In this document: positions 9,000 through 17,036 of the stretch, one piece after another | Position numbering within the stretch: position 1 is the first letter of the stretch | How the letters are laid out: every line of letters starts with the position of its first letter | Assembly (NCBI GenBank): GCA_046330955.1 | Contig: JAXLRT010000008.1 | Coordinates: 124,001-188,000, forward strand | DNA length: 64,000 nucleotides | Direction of reading: 5' to 3' | Origin: JADJPO01 sp046330955 | GTDB lineage: Bacteria > Actinomycetota > Actinomycetes > Actinomycetales > Kineosporiaceae | Notes under the pieces: generated by a model | The model's input: only the letters and a program-made list of their open reading frames with translations | Told to the model about the DNA's origin: nothing | Databases searched by the model: none | Made by a program: the position numbers and the translations under genes

Positions 9000-9857
9000 C
9001 TACTTCAGGCTGCCGGCGGTCAGGCCGGAGACGATCTGCCGGTTGAACACCACGTAGACCACGATCATCGGGATGGTCACGATCGACAGCGCTGCGAACA
9101 GCAACCCGTAGTCGGTCACGTAGCGGCTCGAGAACGCCAGCAACCCGGTGGGAATGGTCTTCAGCGCGTCGTCCTGGATGTAGAGCAGGGCCAGCAGGAA
9201 CTCGTTCCAGGAGCTCAGCGCCGAGAACACCGCGACCGTCGCCAGCCCCGGACGCACCAGCGGGACGGCGAGCATCGCGAAGGTGCGCAGGTCACCGGCG
9301 CCGTCGATCCGGGCGGCCTCGAAGATCTCCTCCGGGATGGCGTCCAGGTAGACCGTGATCAGGTACGTCGCCAGCGGGATACCCATGGCGGTGTACGGGA
9401 TGATCAGCGCCCACCGGGTGTCGGTGAGCTGCAGCCGGGTGAACAGGGTCGACTGGGCGATGAAGTAGGACTGCAGCGGCAGCAGCAGGCCCAACCCGAG
9501 GGTGCCCATCAGCACCGAGCGACCGCGGAACCGGAACCGGCTGAACGCGTATCCGGCCGCCGTCCCGCAGGCCAGGATCGCGACCACCGAGACCGTGGTG
9601 ACGATCGCGCTGTTGACGACGTAGCGGCCGATCTGGCCGACCCGCCAGGCCTCGGCCCACTGCCCGAGATCGAGGTGGGTGGGCAGCGAGAACGGGTTGC
9701 CGAAGATCTCGGAGTTGGTCTTGAAGCTGTTCATCACCAGCCACAGCATCGGGAAGGCGAAGATCAGCGCCACCACGACGAACCCGACCCGGGCCACCAG
9801 GTCGATCGCCCGCACCCGGCCCTGGACGTGACGTGCCGTGAGCTCGTGCGCGCTCAT
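9000..9857 (-). CDS. CUT1 sugar ABC transporter permease, MalG type
   Basis: Second transmembrane subunit of the amino-sugar importer. It has 285 residues and six predicted helices, the first being VGFVVVALIFAFPMLWLVMN (about 22-41). The cytoplasmic EAA loop for the ATPase contact is clear: IPEEIFEAARIDGAGDLRTF (about 190). The C-terminal TAGSLK is typical of MalG-type subunits. The start ATG at 9857 overlaps the end of the upstream permease by four bases (ATGA). It is the last gene of the minus-strand cluster. No ATPase is encoded here, so a shared MsiK-type ATPase elsewhere is the likely partner. Confidence 0.92.
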   Translation of the reverse strand: MSAHELTARHVQGRVRAIDLVARVGFVVVALIFAFPMLWLVMNSFKTNSEIFGNPFSLPTHLDLGQWAEAWRVGQIGRYVVNSAIVTTVSVVAILACGTAAGYAFSRFRFRGRSVLMGTLGLGLLLPLQSYFIAQSTLFTRLQLTDTRWALIIPYTAMGIPLATYLITVYLDAIPEEIFEAARIDGAGDLRTFAMLAVPLVRPGLATVAVFSALSSWNEFLLALLYIQDDALKTIPTGLLAFSSRYVTDYGLLFAALSIVTIPMIVVYVVFNRQIVSGLTAGSLK

Positions 9858-10732
9858 CGCAGGTCCCCCGCCCATCGGGTCCGCAACCGGGAGAACACCG
9901 CCCCCAGCACGATGACCACCACGGTGAGCACCATCGCCATGGCCGAGCCGTAACCGACCTCGCCGTTGCGGAACACCGCCCGCACCAGGTAGGTCGTCGG
10001 GATCTCGGTGGCGTTGTAGGGGCCGCCGTTGGTCATCACGTAGAACAGGTCGAAGCCCTGGAACCCGCCGGTGACGCACAGCAGGACGGCGACCCCGGTG
10101 GCGTTGGCGATCAACGGCACCTTGATCTTCCAGAAGATCGACCACTCGCCGGCGCCGTCGAGCCGGGCGGCCTCGATCACCTCGTGCGGGATCTGGGCGA
10201 GGGCGGCGTAGAAGATCGTCATGTAGAAGCCGGCGAACACCCAGCCCGAGACCACGCACACCGCCCACAGCGCGGTCGACTCCTCGCCCAGCCAGACGTG
10301 TTGCAGCTGTTCGAGTCCCAGCGAGCCGAGCAGCGAGTTCACCAGCCCGACGTCCGGGTTGTAGACGAACGACCACAGCACCGCGACCACCACCATCGGC
10401 AGCATCACCGGGGTGAACAGCGCCACCCGGAACCAGGCGGTGCCCCCGCGCCGGGCCGCCAGCAGGCCCGCCAGGCACAGCCCGACCAGCACCTCGAGCA
10501 CCAGCGTGGCCAGGATGTAGAGCGTGACGTGCCAGAACGAGGCCCGGAACAGCTCGTCCGAGGCGATGTCGCGGTAGTTCTGCAGGCCGACGAACAGCCG
10601 CGGGCCGAAGCCGTCCCACTCGGTGAGGCTGTAGTAGGCGGTCAGCGCCAGCGGCACCAGCACCGCGAAGCCGAACACACTCAGCGCCGGCGCTGCGAAC
10701 AGATACGGGGTCCAACCACGGGTCGGCCGCAC
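9854..10732 (-). CDS. CUT1 sugar ABC transporter permease, MalF type
   Basis: First transmembrane subunit of the importer. It has 292 residues and six helices, starting with YLFAAPALSVFGFAVLVPLA (about 10-29). The EAA loop reads IPHEVIEAARLDGAGEWSIF (about 195). The motifs FYMTIFYAALAQIP and GGFQGFDLFYVMTNGGP are typical of CUT1 permeases for oligosaccharides. It is translationally coupled to the MalG-type gene. A 105-bp gap separates it from the binding-protein gene upstream, and that gap holds a perfect 13-bp stem-loop which probably lowers permease expression relative to the binding protein. Confidence 0.92.
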   Translation of the reverse strand: MRPTRGWTPYLFAAPALSVFGFAVLVPLALTAYYSLTEWDGFGPRLFVGLQNYRDIASDELFRASFWHVTLYILATLVLEVLVGLCLAGLLAARRGGTAWFRVALFTPVMLPMVVVAVLWSFVYNPDVGLVNSLLGSLGLEQLQHVWLGEESTALWAVCVVSGWVFAGFYMTIFYAALAQIPHEVIEAARLDGAGEWSIFWKIKVPLIANATGVAVLLCVTGGFQGFDLFYVMTNGGPYNATEIPTTYLVRAVFRNGEVGYGSAMAMVLTVVVIVLGAVFSRLRTRWAGDLR

Positions 10733-10780
10733 CGTGACCTCCTGGGTCAGCTGTCTGGAGGGGGAGGGCAGACGCCGATC

Positions 10781-10816
10781 CCTGGCGCCGCCGCCGGAGG
10801 GGACGGCGGCGCCAGG
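10781..10816 (-). promoter_or_regulatory. Perfect 13-bp intra-operon stem-loop
   Basis: CCTGGCGCCGCCG pairs exactly with CGGCGGCGCCAGG across a 10-nt loop, between the stop of the binding-protein gene and the start of the first permease. There is no U-tract, so it is more likely a 3'-end protector or attenuator that sets binding-protein excess, as in other binding-protein-dependent operons, than a full terminator. Confidence 0.7.
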
Positions 10817-10837
10817 TGACTCGGGCCTGCCTCGGCG

Positions 10838-12118
10838 CTACTTCAGGGCAGCGAGCGTGGCGAGCGCCTGATCGGGCGTCGCCTTGCCGCCGAGGACCTC
10901 GGCCACTGCACGATAGAACGCCTCGGCCCGCTTCAGGTCGTAACCCGTGTCCGGCGGGTTGACCACAACCGGGGCCTTGGCGGTCAGCTCGCTGAGCCGG
11001 GTGCTGCGGGCGTCCACCGGTGAGCCCTTGCCGATCGAGACGATCGGCGTGGTCTCGGCCTTGACGAACTGGTCGACGAAGGTGGGCGAGTTGACCAGGG
11101 CCAGGAAGGCGACAGCCAGGTCGATGTTGGCGCTCTTGGCGTTCACCACGTGCCCGGTGGTCACCGCGATCACGCTGTCCTGATTGCCCTTTCCGCCCGT
11201 GAACGAGGGCAGGTTGACGTAGTCGAAGTCCAGCTTCGGCGCCTCGTCGAGTGCCCAGCTGACCAGCCACGAACCGATCGGGTGCATGGCGGCCTTGCCG
11301 CGGAAGAACAGCTGCGCGCCCTCGTTGTCGGTGATGGCGTTGGCGCTGGGGTTCACGCACTTGTGGTCCTTCAACTGCACGACCGCGTCGAGGGCGGGCT
11401 TCCAGGTGGCGGCGTCGAACCCGGCGGATCCGGACAGCGCGGCGTCGTAGGCCTGTTCACCGACGATCCGCGAGGACAGGTGCGCCAGGAAGTTGCCCGC
11501 CGCCCACAGGTCCTTGTTGCCGGAGGCGATCGGCGTGATCCCCTTGCCGTTCAACGTGTCACAGGCCGCCAGCAGCTCGTCCCAGGTCGTGGGCGGGGTG
11601 ACGCCGGCATCGGCGAGCAGCTTCTTGTTGAACCACAGCACGTTCGTCACGTCGGAGGTGTGCGGGATCAGGTACTGCTTGCCACCGACCTTGCCCAGGT
11701 CGAGCTGGGCCGGCGTGAACGTCTGGGACAGTGGGGCCTTGGTGGCATACGCGCTCAGATCGGCGGCGAAGCCGTCCTTCACCCGGGTCTCCAACCGGTG
11801 CCCCACCCACTCGAAGTAGATGTCCGGGGCGTTGCGCCCGTTGAGCAGGTTCGGCAGGCCGATGGTCTGGTACAGGTCGTCGTCCTGGTAGTTCATCTCG
11901 ACCTTGACGCCGGCGTGCTCGGTCTCGAACTGTCGCGCGATGGCGTCCCAGACCTTGATCTGGGCCTCGCCGGGTGAACCCATGGCCACGCGGAGCACCG
12001 GGGGGCCGGCCTTCGCCGAGCCCGACGCCGACCCCGAGCCGCCGCCCGACGAGCACCCGGTCAGGGCGAGCGCCAGCACCGCGCCGACCCCGAGGGCACG
12101 CTTCCAGGTGAGCTTCAT
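10838..12118 (-). CDS. Extracellular sugar-binding lipoprotein of the CUT1 importer
   Basis: Substrate-capturing subunit. It has 426 residues with a lipoprotein signal peptide (MKLTWKRALGVGAVLALALTGC) whose lipobox cysteine is about residue 22, then a Gly/Ser linker. The mature part has the cluster C (SBP family 1) pattern: LRVAMGSPGEAQIKVWDAIARQF and VEMNYQDDDLYQTI near the front, and GKAAMHPIGSWLV in the second half. Substrate is inferred from context: the neighbouring GH84 hydrolase and N-acetylglucosamine kinase point to GlcNAc-containing sugars. Its ATG overlaps the GH84 stop (ATGA), so the two are coupled. Confidence 0.92.
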   Translation of the reverse strand: MKLTWKRALGVGAVLALALTGCSSGGGSGSASGSAKAGPPVLRVAMGSPGEAQIKVWDAIARQFETEHAGVKVEMNYQDDDLYQTIGLPNLLNGRNAPDIYFEWVGHRLETRVKDGFAADLSAYATKAPLSQTFTPAQLDLGKVGGKQYLIPHTSDVTNVLWFNKKLLADAGVTPPTTWDELLAACDTLNGKGITPIASGNKDLWAAGNFLAHLSSRIVGEQAYDAALSGSAGFDAATWKPALDAVVQLKDHKCVNPSANAITDNEGAQLFFRGKAAMHPIGSWLVSWALDEAPKLDFDYVNLPSFTGGKGNQDSVIAVTTGHVVNAKSANIDLAVAFLALVNSPTFVDQFVKAETTPIVSIGKGSPVDARSTRLSELTAKAPVVVNPPDTGYDLKRAEAFYRAVAEVLGGKATPDQALATLAALK

Positions 12119-13533
12119 CGATCCTCCACTGCTGTCTGCGGCGTTGTCGTCGAGCAGTCCTGCCCTGCGCCGTCCCCGGTGTCCCGGGCGAATCCGACGG
12201 CATCGGACAGCGCCATGGTCAACGCGTCGCCGTAGACGCGTTTCCCGCTGGCGCGCAACGCGTCGAGGTAGCCCTCGGCGGTTGCGGCGATCTGGGTGGG
12301 GGATGCCCCGGCCGCCACGTCGGCGGCGAGTGCGGCCATCGCGGCGGCCCCGACGGCGGCGGCCTGCAGCCAGGGCCGGGCCTCCTCGATCAGCGGGCGG
12401 CCGGTCACGGCGAGCAGCCGTTCAACGGCCGAACCGATGCGTTCGGCGGTGGCGGCCAGCCCCTGCGCGGCGCCCGCGTCGTCCCCCAGGCTGAGCCGGA
12501 ACGCGAACTCCCCCAACGCCTGAGTCACCTGCGGGGCGTCGTCGGCGTTCAGGCACGAGCCGCGGACGGCGTCCGCGAAGATCGTGAAGTCGGCCGCCAG
12601 GTCGGGCCCGGCGACCTCCTCGATCGCCCGGTGCCAGCTCGCCTCCGGGTCGTACCCCTCGGGATCGGCCAGGTAGTCGGCGATCGTGGCCAGCGGGATC
12701 TTGGAACACTCGGCCAGTTCCATCGGGTTGGCCACCACCCCGCGCGCGAACCGGTACAGGTGGCGGTCCCGGCCCAGGTAGGGGCCGAGGTGCAGTTCGT
12801 GGGTCATCGCAACGTCGTTGACCGGGTAGTTGTCCCAGTAGGTGGGCGGCCGGTTCATGCTGCGGGCCACCGTTGCCGCATCCGCCAGCGAGATGGCCGG
12901 CGCGCAGATCGCCCGACCGGTCCAGAACAGGTCGATCCTCGGGTCGAGCCCGGCGCCCAGCCGGCGCAGCGACTCCTCCTCACCGGTACCCCAGTACTCG
13001 GTGGGGCACACGATCAGGCCGGTGTGCGGATCGACCTCACGCAACCGCGCCGCGACGGCGTTGGCCAGCTCGAGCTGTGCCTGCACCAGGTCGTCGAACG
13101 CGGCGCGGTCCTCGGGGTGCTGCAGCATCGGGGGGATGTCGTCGACCAGCAACCCGAACCGGCGCACGCCCAGGCCCGCCACGTCGAGGTACTTGGCCAG
13201 CAACGCCTCCCGGTCGGCCGCACTGCTGTAGCGCATGGTCAGTCCGGGGGACAGGCAGAACACCAGCTCGACGTCCCGGGCGGTGCAGGCGCCGATCAGC
13301 TCGACCAGCCGGTCGCGGGCCGCACCCCGGTAGGGCTCGCGCCAGCGGTGGCGCATCAGCGGGTCGTCCTTGGGGGTGTGGACGAACGTGTTCAGGCCCC
13401 GCCGGGCCAGGAAATCGATCATGTCGAGGCGCTGGGCGTGCGTCCACGGGGTGCCGTAGAACCCCTCCACGACGCCCCGGACGGCGAACGGTCCCGGCGC
13501 GACGGCCGGATCGGGTGCGGTCGAACGACTCAC
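12115..13533 (-). CDS. GH84 beta-N-acetylglucosaminidase (O-GlcNAcase-like)
   Basis: A family 84 glycoside hydrolase that removes terminal beta-GlcNAc by substrate-assisted catalysis. VRGVVEGFYGTPWTHAQRLD (about 18-37) opens the TIM barrel, followed by NTFVHTPKDDPLMRHRWREP. The catalytic Asp-Asp pair is Asp131-Asp132 in LLVDDIPP. YWDNYPVND (about 230) is another GH84 signature. A helical C-terminal region (about 320-460) matches the stalk-like domain of this family. There is no signal peptide, so it acts in the cytoplasm on imported material. The start is GTG, overlapping the SIS gene stop (GTGA). The acetyltransferase-like half of animal O-GlcNAcase is encoded separately nearby (16207-16854). 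Confidence 0.92.
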   Translation of the reverse strand: MSRSTAPDPAVAPGPFAVRGVVEGFYGTPWTHAQRLDMIDFLARRGLNTFVHTPKDDPLMRHRWREPYRGAARDRLVELIGACTARDVELVFCLSPGLTMRYSSAADREALLAKYLDVAGLGVRRFGLLVDDIPPMLQHPEDRAAFDDLVQAQLELANAVAARLREVDPHTGLIVCPTEYWGTGEEESLRRLGAGLDPRIDLFWTGRAICAPAISLADAATVARSMNRPPTYWDNYPVNDVAMTHELHLGPYLGRDRHLYRFARGVVANPMELAECSKIPLATIADYLADPEGYDPEASWHRAIEEVAGPDLAADFTIFADAVRGSCLNADDAPQVTQALGEFAFRLSLGDDAGAAQGLAATAERIGSAVERLLAVTGRPLIEEARPWLQAAAVGAAAMAALAADVAAGASPTQIAATAEGYLDALRASGKRVYGDALTMALSDAVGFARDTGDGAGQDCSTTTPQTAVEDR

Positions 13534-14321
13534 GACCCACCCCGCACACTCGGCGCCGTAGCGAGCAGACGCTCGTTGACGTCGTCCCCACCGGCGAGAT
13601 TGCTGCTCAGGTACACCTCGGGCGGGGTGCCACGGTCGGCCATCACCGCGACCGCCTCCACCATCACGGCATTGATCAGCGCGGCGCCGATCACCGTCGA
13701 GGTCGGGCCGACGCGCGTGGCCATGCCGGCGATCTCGACCGAGGCATCGCCGGTCAGGCCGTGGTTGTCCAGCACGATGTCGGCGAGCTCGTGCAGCCGG
13801 GGATGGGTGGTGTGCCGCGCCTGGTCCGATCGGGCGTGGCGCAGGCTGGTGACGGCGATCACCGTGGCACCGCGCTGCTGGGCCGCCTGGGCCAACTGCG
13901 AGGTGACCGCGTTGCCCCCCGAGTTCGAGATCGCGAACAGCACGTCACCGGAGCGGATGGGGTGGTGGGCGAGCAGCACGTCGGCCAGACCGTCCAGCCG
14001 TTCCAGCGTGGTGCTCAGCGGGGCGTCGACGTGCAACATCAGGCCCTCGAACAGGATCGGGCGGATCCGGGCCAGGCCACCGGCGCGGTAGAACGGCTCC
14101 TCCGCCAGCAGGTGCGAGTGCCCGGTGCCGAACAGGTGCACCTCCCCGCCGCGGGGATACGCCTCGGCCACCACGGACGCCGCGGCCTGGATGGCCGGCC
14201 ACTCGGAATCCAGCAGCCGCTGCAGCCGGTCGAGACAGCCCGCCAGGTAGGACTGCCCGGGCCGTGCCGTGTCCGGCGCCGTGTCCCCTGTCGTAGCTGG
14301 TCCCGTGTGATGGGTGGTCAT
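13530..14321 (-). CDS. SIS-domain sugar-phosphate protein (UPF0309-like)
   Basis: A cytoplasmic SIS-fold protein of the UPF0309 type. SIS folds bind phosphosugars in isomerases, etherases and regulators. The core motifs are GEVHLFGTGHSHLLAEE (about 59-75), ISNSGGNAVTSQLAQAAQQ (about 130-150) and VIAVTSLRH. Family members sit next to amino-sugar genes, and a role in handling GlcNAc-6-phosphate or a related phosphosugar is inferred, not shown. It is sandwiched between the kinase and GH84 genes with four-base overlaps on both sides, so it is strictly co-expressed with them. Confidence 0.88.
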   Translation of the reverse strand: MTTHHTGPATTGDTAPDTARPGQSYLAGCLDRLQRLLDSEWPAIQAAASVVAEAYPRGGEVHLFGTGHSHLLAEEPFYRAGGLARIRPILFEGLMLHVDAPLSTTLERLDGLADVLLAHHPIRSGDVLFAISNSGGNAVTSQLAQAAQQRGATVIAVTSLRHARSDQARHTTHPRLHELADIVLDNHGLTGDASVEIAGMATRVGPTSTVIGAALINAVMVEAVAVMADRGTPPEVYLSSNLAGGDDVNERLLATAPSVRGGS

Positions 14322-15364
14322 CCCCGCTCCCCTGCGCTCCAGACGTGCACCAGGTCGCCGTGGGGCACCGGCCGCAGCCCGGCGCCCAGCCGCAGCGCGC
14401 CGTCCAGCGGGGTGCCGGACGCCGCGACCACCGTCAGGTGATCGGCCCCGCCGGGCGCCGGCGCGGCCAGCGCCACCTCGAGCCGCCTGCGCAGTGCGCC
14501 CCCGCCGAGCAACCGCCCGCCCAGGGCCACCGGGATCGAGTCAAGGGGTTCGGCCGATGTGTCCGGATCCGTTGCGGCACAACGGACCTGTTGACCGAGC
14601 CAGGCCGCTGCCGCGGTCACGGTGCGCACCAACCGGGACGCCGCGTCGTCCACCACCGCCGTGGCCACCGCGTCCCCGGCATCGGTCGCCGCCAGCACCT
14701 CGACCGCGAACCGGGCGATGGCGTCCACCGCTCGCGGGTGGGCGTGCAACACCTCGGGCAACCCCGCCAGGTCACCGAACCGCTGCCGGGCAGCCTCGGC
14801 CAGGGCGGTCGGCGGCCCGTAGCCGTCGCGATGGTGCAGCACCGCGGCCAGGCCGGCGCGACCGATCCAGAACCCGGCCCCCTCGTCCCCCAGCAGGTAG
14901 CCGTGGCCGTCGAAGAACCGGACCCGCCCGTTGCCGGTCAGCGCGGTGCAGGCCACCCCGGTACCGGCGATCAGCGAGACCCCGACCCGATCGCCCAGGG
15001 CCGCGTGGTGTGCCGTGAGCCGGTCGTCGGTGAGCCAGACCTGCCGGGCCTGCGTCACGCCGGCGATCCGCGTCGCCAGCCGATCCCGAGCCGGCGCGGC
15101 GGCCGGCAGCGTGGTGAGGCCGAGGACGACGCGCGCCTGCACGGGCAGCCGGTGCGCCGTCCAGGCCCGGTGCAGCAACCCGACCAGGGTGTCGTCGGGG
15201 TCACCCTCCAGCCGGCTGATGCCGGGCAGTTCGTACACCGTCGGCGAGCCGGCCTGTTGCACCCGGGTCTGCGACTGGCCGCCGTCCACCCCGACCAGCG
15301 GCAGGTTCGGGAGTGGCTCCTGGGGGTCGAGTTCAGCCACGACCCACCTCCCGATGCCGGCCAC
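14318..15364 (-). CDS. N-acetylglucosamine kinase (BadF/BadG ATPase family)
   Basis: Phosphorylates GlcNAc (or a related amino sugar) with ATP in the cytoplasm. It has the ASKHA fold of eukaryotic-type N-acetylglucosamine kinases: the phosphate-1 loop LVGVDGGQSQTRV (about 24-36), the adenosine and sugar region with SLIAGTGVACTAL (about 131) and GYLLGDEGAGFWIG (about 154). The frame opens at a GTG at 15364. An alternative GTG at 15340, overlapping the end of the GntR gene, would place the phosphate loop nearer the N-terminus, as is usual. Order and overlaps show it is the first enzyme of the operon after the regulator. Confidence 0.88.
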   Translation of the reverse strand: MAGIGRWVVAELDPQEPLPNLPLVGVDGGQSQTRVQQAGSPTVYELPGISRLEGDPDDTLVGLLHRAWTAHRLPVQARVVLGLTTLPAAAPARDRLATRIAGVTQARQVWLTDDRLTAHHAALGDRVGVSLIAGTGVACTALTGNGRVRFFDGHGYLLGDEGAGFWIGRAGLAAVLHHRDGYGPPTALAEAARQRFGDLAGLPEVLHAHPRAVDAIARFAVEVLAATDAGDAVATAVVDDAASRLVRTVTAAAAWLGQQVRCAATDPDTSAEPLDSIPVALGGRLLGGGALRRRLEVALAAPAPGGADHLTVVAASGTPLDGALRLGAGLRPVPHGDLVHVWSAGERG

Positions 15365-16100
15365 CGCGATCCGCGCGAACCGAGCGATCGGCGCGGGTCA
15401 CCTGCGCCGCGAGGGTGTAGCGATCGCCGCGGTAGATGCAGTCGGCCAGCATCACGGTGCGGTGCGCCGGGTCCCGATCGACCATGCGGATGCTCAGGCA
15501 GGGTTGCTGGTCGGTGATGTCGAGCAGCGCGGCCGTCGCGGCGTCCGGCAGCACGGGCTCGACGGTCACCTGGGCGGTGGTGGTGACCAGGCCGTAGCGG
15601 CGGCCCAGCAGCTCGTACAGCGACCCGTCGAGATCCTCCGGGCTCAGGCCGGGCACCGAGCGGCTCGGGATCCACACCGTCTCGACCGCGAACGGGGTGC
15701 CGCTGCCCAACCGCAGCCGCTGCACCCGGGTCACCGGGCTGTCCACGTCGATGCCCAGTCCGGCGGCCAGGGACGGCGTGGCGCCGGACTGCTCCAGGCA
15801 CAGCAGCCGGGAGCTCGGGGTCAGCCCGCGCCGGCGCATGTCCTCGCTGAACGAGGTCAGGCCCAGGGTGCGTACCACCGGTCGGGGCCGGGCGTAGGTG
15901 CCCGAGCCGGGACGGCGCTCGACCAGTCCCTCGCGCACCAGGTCGTCGACCGCTCGGCGCAGCGTCATGCGGGCAACGCCGTAGCGGGTGCACAGTTCCC
16001 GCTCACCGGGCAACCGGCCGCCCGCCTCCAGCCGGGAGACCAGGTGGCGCAGCGACGTGGCCACGAGCTGGCGCGGCGTCGGGAGCGGGTCGGTGGTCAT
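15333..16100 (-). CDS. GntR/HutC-type transcriptional regulator (UTRA domain)
   Basis: Local regulator of the amino-sugar cluster. The winged-helix GntR domain is residues 8-75, with LPGERELCTRYGVARMTLRRAV as the recognition region. The UTRA effector domain (about 95-235) shows TRVQRLRLGSGTPFAVETVWIP and the closing DRYTLAAQVTR. HutC-subfamily regulators with this layout (NagR, DasR) sense GlcNAc- or GlcN-6-phosphate. It is the first gene of the operon and overlaps the kinase start. The start is taken as the ATG at 16100, with a GTG one codon earlier. Two identical TAGACCAGTTG half-sites lie upstream and are candidate operators. Confidence 0.92.
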   Translation of the reverse strand: MTTDPLPTPRQLVATSLRHLVSRLEAGGRLPGERELCTRYGVARMTLRRAVDDLVREGLVERRPGSGTYARPRPVVRTLGLTSFSEDMRRRGLTPSSRLLCLEQSGATPSLAAGLGIDVDSPVTRVQRLRLGSGTPFAVETVWIPSRSVPGLSPEDLDGSLYELLGRRYGLVTTTAQVTVEPVLPDAATAALLDITDQQPCLSIRMVDRDPAHRTVMLADCIYRGDRYTLAAQVTRADRSVRADRGGRHREVGRG

Positions 16101-16145
16101 CACGCAGGATTAGAGCCCGCCGGGGCGTCGGCGACAAGGCGCCGA

Positions 16146-16233
16146 TAGACCAGTTGGGCGATCACCCGGCGGTGGATACGCCTGGTACAGGGGATGTAAC
16201 CGACTTGTGACCACGATGGAGGTAGACCAGTTG
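16146..16233. promoter_or_regulatory. Two TAGACCAGTTG half-sites, candidate GntR/DasR-type operator
   Basis: The identical 11-mer TAGACCAGTTG occurs at 16146-16156 and 16223-16233, in the divergent region between the GntR gene and the acetyltransferase. TAGACCAGT equals the right half of the streptomycete DasR consensus (ACTGGTCTAGACCAGT type). The left halves are poorly preserved, though CTGGTAC occurs at 16182-16188. The downstream site overlaps the probable ribosome binding site of the acetyltransferase gene. That the neighbouring GntR protein binds here is inference. Confidence 0.5.
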
Positions 16234-16854
16234 CGGCAGTTCAGATCAGCCCGGCCGTGCGACGCGCCCGGCGCCTACCGGGTGTGCCTGCTCACCGGTG
16301 ACGCGGGCGAGGACGCCTCGGACCGGTACGACAACCCCGATCTGCTCGGGCACACCTACGTGGGGCCGTACCTGACGGCGGACGCCGACCTGAACCTGGT
16401 GGTCGTGGACGCCGAGGGGGTCTGCGGCTACCTGCTGGCCACCGCCGACACCACCCGGTTCGAGCGCTGGCGCGCGGCCGAGTGGCTGCCCGCGCTGCAG
16501 GCGCAGTACCCGATCGGGTCGGGCTCCACACGGGACGCCGAGCTGACCGGGCTACTGCACCATCCGCCGTCCAGCCCGCCGGAGCTGGTGGCCGACCATC
16601 CGGCGCACCTGCACATCGACCTGCTGCCCCGCGCGCAGGGGCAGGGCTGGGGACGGCGCCTGATGGACCACGTGGCAGCAGCGCTGCGGGCACGCGGCGT
16701 CCCGGGGGTGCACCTCGGGGTGAGTCCGGACAACGCTCGCGCTCGCGGCTTCTACGCCCGCCTCGGCTACCGCGAGCTGCAGCGGGGCGACGACGTGATC
16801 TACCTGGGCCTGCGGCTCACCGGCGACGACCCCAACCCCCGCCCGCACCCATGA
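16207..16854 (+). CDS. GNAT acetyltransferase resembling the C-terminal HAT-like domain of animal O-GlcNAcase
   Basis: A single-domain GNAT protein of about 207-215 residues. GHTYVGPYL, VDAEGVCGYLLATADT and HPAHLHIDLLP, followed by SPDNARARGFYARLGYREL, follow the order of motifs I recall from the C-terminal pseudo-acetyltransferase domain of human O-GlcNAcase. Unlike that domain it keeps an acetyl-CoA loop, QGQGWG (about 143-148), so it is probably active. It is divergent from the operon that contains the GH84 half. The GTG at 16207 has no clear ribosome site. TTG at 16231 follows GGAGG at good spacing and would put an operator half-site in the leader, so it may be the true start. The acetyl acceptor is unknown. 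The gene ends in palindrome B. Confidence 0.88.
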   Translation: MTTMEVDQLRQFRSARPCDAPGAYRVCLLTGDAGEDASDRYDNPDLLGHTYVGPYLTADADLNLVVVDAEGVCGYLLATADTTRFERWRAAEWLPALQAQYPIGSGSTRDAELTGLLHHPPSSPPELVADHPAHLHIDLLPRAQGQGWGRRLMDHVAAALRARGVPGVHLGVSPDNARARGFYARLGYRELQRGDDVIYLGLRLTGDDPNPRPHP

Positions 16855-16917
16855 TCACCGTGTGATCGCAGTCCACTCCGCCTGAACGGTGGCGGACTGC
16901 GATCTGACGCTGATCAT
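16851..16917. repeat. 67-bp palindromic element, copy B
   Basis: Arms ATGATCACCGTGTGATCGCAGTCC and its imperfect complement flank a 21-nt spacer. Length, arm sequence and spacer (in reverse orientation) match copy A at 4554-4620. The first bases overlap the stop codon of the acetyltransferase gene. This position suits a transcription terminator or a mobile palindrome that inserted at a gene end. Confidence 0.85.
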
Positions 16918-17036
16918 GGCGGGGGATGGGCCGATCGGGTGAACAGGGTCGAACAGGTGTTCGGGTCGCGGGGGTGCCGGTGTTATGGTCGAGAGCAGGG
17001 TCGAGCGTCCGTGATGGTGTACCGGAAGGCAGCCCG

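Noticed and set aside
9858..11360. Upstream part of a 786-residue minus-strand ORF over the sugar importer
   Set aside because: Only the last 285 residues are the MalG-type permease. The rest is an alternative phase of the MalF and binding-protein genes.
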